A stretch of DNA of 5,705 nt from positions 1-5,705 of the forward strand of contig JAHECJ010000019.1 of assembly GCA_024641805.1 (NCBI GenBank), given 5' to 3'. The notes beneath the pieces are model-generated. The model saw only the letters and a program-made list of their open reading frames with translations. It had not been told where the DNA came from and made no database searches. Shown piece by piece: positions 1 through 4,423 of this stretch (the first letter of the stretch is position 1; each line of letters opens with the position of its first letter). Position numbers and translations under genes: made by a program. The stretch is from Desulfococcus sp. Its GTDB lineage: Bacteria; Desulfobacterota; Desulfobacteria; Desulfobacterales; Desulfosalsimonadaceae.

Positions 1-1221
1 TTCATTTCCGTTGAGTCTCGGTATTTCCGCAAAATCCTTGGGGTTGAACATATAGCTGGGGATCAGCTTGGCAATAAGGGCCATGTTGACATGACGGGTG
101 CCTTCCAGTTTCGGGAACCCTTTGAGTTCAACAACTGCCTGGCTGAAGTAATTGTCTTTTTCAAAGCCTTTGGCTGCAATAATATCCCAGAGCAGCTCAT
201 GGACGACTTCACCCTGGATGGCGACTTTCATTTTCATGATCGGGTTAAACAGGAGATAACGTTTGTCGTTTTCCGAAGCAGCACGCATGTAATCCGTGGC
301 TCTAAGGCCGAACAGCTTCATGGCCCCCAGACGACAGAAGGAGTCTACAAACAGCCGCTTGACGTGTGGGAAATCCGTAACGTTTTTACCATACAGGTTC
401 CGATGCGCCGCATGATTTAATGCTTCATAAAAAGAGTGGGTGACAATGCCGATCGCACCGGAACCGATATTGAATTTGCAGATATTGATGGTATTGAGCA
501 TGTCGTCCCATGCCTTCGGTCCCCGTGAGGAAATATCCGCGTCCGTGATGGGGTAATCATGCAGGGCAAATTCCGACACATAGTTTTGCGCGTGAATGAC
601 ATTCTGGATGCATTCATATTTTTCATGTTTCGAATCCACGACAAAAAAGACATACTCATCCGTGCCGTCGATCTTCGCGAAAACCGTGATAATTCCGGCT
701 TCATTGCCGTTGCCGATGTAATATTTGGTTCCCCTGGCAAGGTAAGTGCCGTCATCCTGGGGATACAACCTCATGTCCGATGAATAGATGTCTGCCCCGT
801 GTTCTTTTTCAGAAAGGCCGAAGGCGCACAGCGGATTTTTCTCTAAGATTTCAGCCGACCGGTGCTTCAACTCTTCATTTTCTCCGAGAAAAACCGGGTC
901 CAGGCCAAGGGTTGACACATGGTACATATACCAGTAAGCACTTCCGTAGAAACCGCAAATTTCTGAGAACTCGAACATACGGTATGTGCTGTAATACTGG
1001 TCTTTATCACCGTATCCTTTCGGCAAAAACAGGGTTTCAAAAATTTTTTCTTTTTTAATGAATTCTGCGAAATCATACGTGAAATCTGCAGAAAAATAAT
1101 CATCCTTCATTTTTTTCAGACCTTTTTTTTCAAACCACTCAATGGTTTTGAGCATGATTTCCTTTGAGCGTGCGTCAGGGTAATTCCGGTCCTGGTATTT
1201 TTTGGGGTTTAACAGCAGCAC
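1..1221 (-). CDS. Acyl-CoA dehydrogenase, 3' end cut by window edge
   Basis: FAD-dependent dehydrogenase expected to oxidise an acyl-CoA to the 2-enoyl-CoA in cytoplasmic beta-oxidation or a related acyl-CoA pathway. An unbroken frame of 407 codons runs from a GTG at 1219-1221 off the left edge. The GTG is preceded by AAGGAG (1229-1234) at 7 nt, and an in-frame TAA lies only 15 nt upstream (1237-1239), so there is no better start. Visible family signatures: the flavin-contacting middle-domain segment AFGLSEKEHGAD (residues 133-144), the helix around R275 with NLYGK at 275-279 (the usual R..FGK region), and LEGTRHVNMALIAK at 372-385, matching the YEGT motif. E373 is therefore the likely catalytic base. 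Classic family members end soon after this motif; here the frame continues at least 22 residues past the motif block, so this is a longer form with a C-terminal extension outside the window. Substrate chain length cannot be read from the sequence. The gene probably stands alone at its 5' side, with a 340-bp AT-rich gap to the thioredoxin gene. Confidence 0.88.
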   Translation of the reverse strand, partial: MLLLNPKKYQDRNYPDARSKEIMLKTIEWFEKKGLKKMKDDYFSADFTYDFAEFIKKEKIFETLFLPKGYGDKDQYYSTYRMFEFSEICGFYGSAYWYMYHVSTLGLDPVFLGENEELKHRSAEILEKNPLCAFGLSEKEHGADIYSSDMRLYPQDDGTYLARGTKYYIGNGNEAGIITVFAKIDGTDEYVFFVVDSKHEKYECIQNVIHAQNYVSEFALHDYPITDADISSRGPKAWDDMLNTINICKFNIGSGAIGIVTHSFYEALNHAAHRNLYGKNVTDFPHVKRLFVDSFCRLGAMKLFGLRATDYMRAASENDKRYLLFNPIMKMKVAIQGEVVHELLWDIIAAKGFEKDNYFSQAVVELKGFPKLEGTRHVNMALIAKLIPSYMFNPKDFAEIPRLNGNE

Positions 1222-1561
1222 TTGGTTTCTCCTTATTTAAAAATTTAATTTTGTGTCAGCGATTAAAATACAGCGAAATTTAGTTTGTATACATACTATG
1301 TGCAGAATTAAAAAACAAACAATTTTTGAAGGTGGGGAGAGAAAGGATCCTTTTAAAAAAAAGTAAAAAAAATTAACCGCAGAAATTCAAAATTTTAAAT
1401 AAAATTGCCGCATTTTTTCTCTGTTTATGAAGTCACGATAGTCTTTTTAGCAAATTTAAACACGCGTCGGAGAGGTTCGTGAATAAGGTATTTCATCCTG
1501 AAGATGTAATATTTTACTTCTATTGCTGAATCACGCAGTTCATGAATCTCGTTAACTTGTA
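1222..1561. other. AT-rich spacer without a convincing gene
   Basis: This 340-bp gap separates the dehydrogenase from the thioredoxin gene. It has long A/T runs (for example 1355-1374), a 12-bp perfect palindrome AAAGGATCCTTT, and a small inverted repeat ACATA-C-TATGT at 1291-1301 that could be an operator for the dehydrogenase. The best minus-strand promoter guess upstream of the dehydrogenase is TTGTTT-N18-TAGTAT, which is weak. No intrinsic terminator for the thioredoxin gene is evident. A 55-codon minus-strand open frame (1425-1592) without a standard start codon is treated as a finding rather than a gene. Confidence 0.6.
1229..1234 (-). promoter_or_regulatory. Ribosome binding site of the acyl-CoA dehydrogenase
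   Basis: AAGGAG on the minus strand, 7 nt before a GTG codon. It decides the start: the next in-frame ATG is codon 23 and has no comparable site. Confidence 0.7.
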
Positions 1562-2149
1562 TTAAAGGTAATGTGCCATCTGCATCATCAACTCATGCTT
1601 CTGCATCCCTCCGGGCATGGAGTCCTTCAGCTGGCCGTTATCAAAAATAAAGATAAACGGCACACTTAAAATCTTGTATTTTGAAGCAAGCATCGGGTTC
1701 TGGTCAACGTTCAGTTTGCCGACCCGGACTTTTGTTTTTGATTCAGAGGCGAATTCATCAATGATCGGGGAAACCTTCACACACGTAGGGCACCAGGGCG
1801 CCCAGGCAAACAACAGGACGGGCAGGGGTGACTTGATCACCCGGTCTTCGAAATTGCGGTCGTTTATCATCACAGGCTGGGGGACGAACAATTCATCTGT
1901 CTTAAGTTCCGCCTTGCACTTGCCGCATTTGGGCGTAGCATTAATTTTGTCGGCCGGCACCCGGTTTTTCGCTCCGCATTCAATGCATCTCAGCGAATAG
2001 GGCTTTTGATTTGTTGAAGTGTCTTTTGCGGACGGGAGTGCGGCATGACATTTTCCGCATTTTGCGTGTTCACTGGCTTTGTCGTCCGGGATCCGGTTGG
2101 CGGCCCCGCACGCCGGACATTTTATGATTTTCGTGTTATTCCGGTCCAT
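1562..2149 (-). CDS. Thioredoxin-like protein with two zinc ribbons and CPTC active site
   Basis: A 195-residue cytoplasmic thiol-disulfide exchange protein related to thioredoxin 2 (TrxC). TrxC normally carries one N-terminal CxxC...CxxC zinc ribbon; this protein has two similar copies, C11/C14/C31/C34 and C55/C58/C75/C78, each with an NR[IV]P stretch and a CGKC second knuckle. The thioredoxin fold follows from about residue 93: FAWAPWCPTCVKVSP (114-128) with redox cysteines C120 and C123, then KLNVDQNP (145-152) and SVPFIFIF (162-169) with the expected cis-proline P164. Two departures from classic thioredoxin are plain: the active site is CPTC rather than CGPC, and the position of the buried Asp26 of E. 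coli thioredoxin is Phe (F114). There is no signal peptide. The start is supported by GAGGT (2154-2158) 4 nt before the ATG and by a promoter further upstream. Its partner is unknown; a reductase gene is not visible here. Confidence 0.9.
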   Translation of the reverse strand: MDRNNTKIIKCPACGAANRIPDDKASEHAKCGKCHAALPSAKDTSTNQKPYSLRCIECGAKNRVPADKINATPKCGKCKAELKTDELFVPQPVMINDRNFEDRVIKSPLPVLLFAWAPWCPTCVKVSPIIDEFASESKTKVRVGKLNVDQNPMLASKYKILSVPFIFIFDNGQLKDSMPGGMQKHELMMQMAHYL

Positions 2150-2219
2150 TTTTACCTCGGTTCAGATAAACCATTTATGTTAAGGAAAGAACACTTTTTT
2201 AAAATGTGTAAGTGAAAAT

Positions 2220-2247
2220 ATTATAATATGCGTTTGGTTAATGTAAA
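2220..2247 (-). promoter_or_regulatory. Sigma70-type promoter of the thioredoxin-like gene
   Basis: On the minus strand, TTTACA (2242-2247, five of six to consensus) is followed after 16 bp by a perfect TATAAT (2220-2225). Transcription would start near 2213, giving a leader of about 65 nt before the ATG at 2149. Confidence 0.65.
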
Positions 2248-2310
2248 GCCTGTTTATAACTGCTGGTTGGAAGAATTAAGGTAAAAAGACAGCGCATGCA
2301 CTTTTGTTTG

Positions 2311-2333
2311 CAGGATAAAAACAGGATTAAAAA
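2311..2333. repeat. Short tandem repeat, two units
   Basis: CAGGATAAAAA (2311-2321) is immediately followed by CAGGATTAAAAA (2322-2333), differing by one inserted T, and then by a partial CAG. It lies upstream of the thioredoxin promoter. Function unknown; it may simply be slippage. Confidence 0.5.
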
Positions 2334-2404
2334 CAGAGGGGGATCGGGTCTAACAAAATATTATCTGAATTTTTCAAGATTCCGCGACCAGGGTCAGTTG
2401 ATTA

Positions 2405-2438
2405 TCCGCTGCCCTGCTGTGAAAATAAGGGCAGCGGA
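2405..2438 (-). terminator. GC-rich hairpin after the PHP gene, possible terminator
   Basis: An 11-bp perfect stem (TCCGCTGCCCT at 2405-2415 with AGGGCAGCGGA at 2428-2438) encloses a 12-nt loop. It begins 18 nt after the PHP stop codon. On the minus strand it is followed by ATAATCAACT, so the uridine tract of a standard intrinsic terminator is missing. It may end the transcript weakly, work with Rho, or protect the mRNA 3' end. Confidence 0.5.
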
Positions 2439-2456
2439 CATTACTGCAAAAAGTAA

Positions 2457-3776
2457 TTAATCGGGAATTCTTACAAACACCGGATTCGACCATGCGAAAT
2501 AATAGCTTCCACTGACGACATCCAACGATGTCACCTCTACGCGATAATATCCATCACAGGTAACTCCAGCATCTTCAAGAGTGGTTGTGTAAGTTATCGC
2601 AAAAGGACTAATCGTTTGCCAGATGCTGCCGTTTTTTATGATGTCTATTTTGACCAGAACGGCGGTCGGGCTTTCCGAATTTACGCTAAGGCTGATATCC
2701 GCGGAGCCGTCGGAGACATATGCCGTATCTCCCATAAGTTCTCCATTGACTTTAAGCGCAAGAGAGGGTCCGGTAGTGCCAAAGGTGTGGCCGGCTTTAA
2801 TAGCGTTGTAGAGCTCTTTGGCTGTTAATCCTTTTTTCAAATAGACACCGTTTTTGGCGACACCCACGTCCGAGTCAACAGCGCCGGTGTTGTGCGCATC
2901 GCTGTTGGCCAGTCCGAAGATAGGTGTTTCAGCAGTACCGTTCACATAGGCCATGAGAAGATTGTCCCATGAATTCAAGGGCGCCTGAGGGGCCCCCAGC
3001 CACTGTCCGATATAGGGGGGGAAATACTGGGTTGCAATATACAGGGCCATTCTTAAAGGTATCGGAGTAGGATAGCCTGGAAACGGAACCAACATATTCG
3101 CATCCCGTTCGCCATAAAGTGCGAAATTGTTGAGCGTAATGCCGAATGCCCATGCCTGGTTAGGCGGATAACCGAGTTGCTGCGCATAGCCGATAACGTC
3201 ATCGACATGACTCTGATTATATACCTCCATATTGTTCACCCCGTAACTAAGTAGGGTGGTGCCAGACGGGTGATTGTGAACTGCGATGCCGCCTTTGGAG
3301 TGGATGTAGTCGACCCATTTTGTGACGTTTTCAGGGTATACGGCACCGGTACCGGCTGGGTTGAGAGGAGATGGCCATACCTCTTCCGGGCACAGACAGT
3401 CGTCGTCGCCGACAAAGGGGTCGTCAACACCCAGCGCATTGACATGAGTGCGGTTGAAAATACCGTCGCTGCCTGTCACTTCAAAACCGGGCAGCGCTAA
3501 AAAGGTGCTGTCCGATGCAGCGGCGCATTCTGCTACCAGCGAGTCCCATTCAGCCCTGTCTAATTCATAACAGTGGTCGGTGATGATGACCGCGCTGAGC
3601 CCCCGGCTGATTGCGGTTGCTTTTATATCGGCAACGGACCCGCTCCCATCCGACCGCACGGTGTGCATATGCCCGTCATAGTAGAAAAGGGTAAGTTCCT
3701 TCGCAATAGCGATGCCCGTGACAAATACAATCAATAGCGCAGTGACAAAAGAAATAAAAAGAATACGTGTTTTCAT
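2457..3776 (-). CDS. Exported PHP-domain metallohydrolase, CehA/McbA type
   Basis: A 439-residue metal-dependent hydrolase of the PHP superfamily, expected outside the cytoplasmic membrane. The chosen start gives a clear signal peptide: MKTR, a hydrophobic core to about residue 21, and an AIA site before K26; there is no lipobox cysteine. PHP metal-ligand candidates appear in order: DGHMH (H36, H38), SDGS (D43), ITDH (D67, H68), GFEVT (E99), H111, AVHNHPSG (H167, H169), NMEVYN (E184) and NSDAH (D293, H295). From about 336 to 439 there is a beta-rich C-terminal domain with no obvious active site, typical of CehA/McbA-like proteins. The substrate is unknown; known family members cleave phosphoesters or, in CehA/McbA, a carbamate ester. 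The ATG at 3774-3776 has AAAGGA upstream at 7 nt. An in-frame ATG at 3851 would add 25 residues ahead of the signal peptide. It has GGAGG only 1 nt away, so it is less likely. A GEMM riboswitch lies about 300 nt upstream in the leader. Confidence 0.85.
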   Translation of the reverse strand: MKTRILFISFVTALLIVFVTGIAIAKELTLFYYDGHMHTVRSDGSGSVADIKATAISRGLSAVIITDHCYELDRAEWDSLVAECAAASDSTFLALPGFEVTGSDGIFNRTHVNALGVDDPFVGDDDCLCPEEVWPSPLNPAGTGAVYPENVTKWVDYIHSKGGIAVHNHPSGTTLLSYGVNNMEVYNQSHVDDVIGYAQQLGYPPNQAWAFGITLNNFALYGERDANMLVPFPGYPTPIPLRMALYIATQYFPPYIGQWLGAPQAPLNSWDNLLMAYVNGTAETPIFGLANSDAHNTGAVDSDVGVAKNGVYLKKGLTAKELYNAIKAGHTFGTTGPSLALKVNGELMGDTAYVSDGSADISLSVNSESPTAVLVKIDIIKNGSIWQTISPFAITYTTTLEDAGVTCDGYYRVEVTSLDVVSGSYYFAWSNPVFVRIPD

Positions 3777-4077
3777 TTTTTTTCCTTTCACATGAGTTGG
3801 ACTGACAATAAATTGACTTTGATTTTTATGTAATATCGGACTGTTTTGCATCCCTCCTTTCCCAAAAGGATAGAAAAAATGATAGTGACCAGGGTATACC
3901 TGTGAGATCCTGGTAATAGTGGTTGAGGGTATAGAAAAATTGAACCCAAAAAAATTACTGCCGGAAAGTCATGGCCGACTTTTTACAATGGGAAATTTGA
4001 ATTTCAGGCCTGGCTGCAGGAGAGTTCAGAAAAATAGGTTGTGAAGCGTGGATCCGGTTTCTTTTCGGCATAAATAT
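3777..4077 (-). other. Long untranslated leader of the PHP gene
   Basis: About 300 nt lie between the riboswitch terminator and the PHP start codon. The only gene-like element is the in-frame ATG at 3849-3851 discussed with the PHP gene. The stretch contains a direct repeat pair (3882-3933) and a weak AAAGTC / GACTTT hairpin near 3964-3981. No second riboswitch aptamer and no better promoter is evident here. Confidence 0.45.
3882..3933. repeat. Pair of 17/18-bp direct repeats in the PHP leader
   Basis: ATAGTG-ACC-AGGGTATA (3882-3898) and ATAGTG-GTTG-AGGGTATA (3916-3933) share 14 identical bases, with spacers of 3 and 4 nt. The start-to-start distance is 34 bp, about three helical turns. They could be binding sites for a regulator or a repeated RNA element in the leader; neither role is shown. 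Confidence 0.5.
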
Positions 4078-4120
4078 AAAAAAAGCCGGGCTGCCGCTAT
4101 AATCTGCTGGCAATCCGGCT
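4078..4120 (-). terminator. Intrinsic terminator of the riboswitch expression platform
   Basis: On the minus strand, AGCCGG-AU-UGCC pairs with GGCA-GC-CCGGCU: a 12-position stem with one A/C mismatch and one U-G wobble and a 13-nt loop. It is followed at once by seven U (4078-4084). The 5' arm (4109-4120) is also the 3' side of the GEMM aptamer, so terminator and ligand-bound aptamer should be mutually exclusive. Confidence 0.82.
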
Positions 4121-4188
4121 GTCTTTTTAAGACTGAAAGACCCGTGATTTTCCGTCCCAGTCTTTCGACTGGTTTGGCTTTTCTTCAT
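4109..4188 (-). ncRNA. GEMM riboswitch aptamer (cyclic di-GMP-I class)
   Basis: Read on the minus strand, the segment matches the GEMM architecture. GCC-AAACC opens the element (4171-4178), then comes a P2 hairpin CCAGUC-GAAA-GACUGG (4157-4172) with a GNRA tetraloop. The joining segment GGGACGGAAAAUC follows, where typical members have GGGACGCAAAGCC. P3 then has ACGGGUC on one side and GACAGCCGG on the other, closed by a perfect GUCUUU / AAAGAC stem (4136-4141 with 4121-4126). The GAAA loop and the P3 internal receptor form the family's tertiary contact. GEMM-I RNAs bind cyclic di-GMP; a Geobacter-type subclass prefers 3',3'-cGAMP, and I cannot decide between them by eye. A terminator overlaps the 3' end and the PHP hydrolase lies downstream. 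The two changes in the joining segment weaken P1b, so affinity may be altered. Confidence 0.83.
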
Positions 4189-4202
4189 ATAGTTAATACG
4201 AA

Positions 4203-4279
4203 ATTGGAATTATAGTCAAATACAATTTTAGTATTCCAATAGTTGCAAAAAAAGCGCTGTTTATTTGGAATCATTCCGG
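4203..4279. repeat. Array of GGAAT-type boxes in the divergent spacer
   Basis: ATTGGAAT (4203-4210) and its exact inverse ATTCCAAT (4233-4240) form a perfect 8-bp inverted repeat with a 22-bp gap. A further TTTGGAAT (4264-4271) is followed by ATTCC, making the 11-bp palindrome GGAAT-C-ATTCC (4267-4277). Box centres are 30 and 31 bp apart. The first two boxes overlap the -10 and -35 of the proposed PHP promoter. This looks like an operator array for an unknown regulator. Confidence 0.45.
4209..4239 (-). promoter_or_regulatory. Possible promoter for the riboswitch and PHP transcript
   Basis: On the minus strand a perfect TATAAT (4209-4214) lies 19 bp after TTGGAA (4234-4239). The spacer is longer than ideal. 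Transcription would start near 4202, just ahead of the aptamer, as expected for a riboswitch leader. An alternative is TTGACT with a weaker -10 about 15-18 bp further on. Confidence 0.45.
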
Positions 4280-4345
4280 AAAAAAATGAATCTAAATTGT
4301 GTTATTCAAAATGCCTGGTTGATGTTCGTGCTTTTTTTAGCTAAC

Positions 4346-4373
4346 TTGTCAAATGAATCTTTTTCATTATATT
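4346..4373 (+). promoter_or_regulatory. Sigma70-type promoter of the acylase gene
   Basis: TTGTCA (4346-4351) and TATATT (4368-4373), each five of six to consensus, are 16 bp apart. The predicted start near 4380 leaves a leader of about 44 nt. The spacer contains an inverted repeat AATGAA / TTCATT (4352-4357 and 4363-4368), a possible operator site. The 10-mer AAATGAATCT at 4351-4360 also occurs at 4284-4293. Confidence 0.6.
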
Positions 4374-4413
4374 CGTAAGGCCTATTTTGGACAAACGCTG
4401 CAAAACTTTACCC

Positions 4414-4420
4414 GGGAGGT
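4414..4420 (+). promoter_or_regulatory. Ribosome binding site of the acylase gene
   Basis: GGGAGGT, with GGAGG ending 4 nt before the ATG at 4424. It fixes the start and so supports the absence of a signal peptide. Confidence 0.7.
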
Positions 4421-4423
4421 GAC

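Larger units (their letters stand above)
2150..2456. other. Spacer between the PHP and thioredoxin-like genes
   Basis: A 307-bp AT-rich gap with no supported gene on either strand. It contains the thioredoxin promoter (2220-2247), a two-unit tandem repeat CAGGATAAAAA / CAGGATTAAAAA (2311-2333), and a strong hairpin (2405-2438) beside the PHP stop codon. Confidence 0.6.

Noticed and set aside
91..783. Plus-strand open frames of 109 and 74 codons and a 112-codon minus-strand frame (417-755)
   Set aside because: All lie inside the acyl-CoA dehydrogenase gene in other frames and have no recognisable domains.
1345..1374. AAAGGATCCTTT palindrome with flanking A/T runs as a terminator
   Set aside because: The palindrome has no loop, is AT-rich, and is far from either gene end; it is more likely chance in AT-rich DNA.
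1617..2000. 127-codon plus-strand open frame
   Set aside because: It is antisense to the thioredoxin-like gene, whose zinc ribbons and active site are unmistakable.
3888..3914. ACCAGG / CCTGGT inverted repeat with 15-nt loop
   Set aside because: The 6-bp stem with a long loop is weak and overlaps the more convincing direct repeats.
4157..4181. CCAGTC-TTTC-GACTGG hairpin with T-rich tail read as a plus-strand terminator
   Set aside because: No plus-strand gene ends upstream, and on the minus strand the same hairpin is the P2 stem with GAAA loop of the GEMM aptamer.
3955..4188. 77-codon minus-strand open frame in the spacer
   Set aside because: It has no ribosome binding site, its translation is low-information, and most of it is the riboswitch aptamer and terminator, which explain the sequence better.
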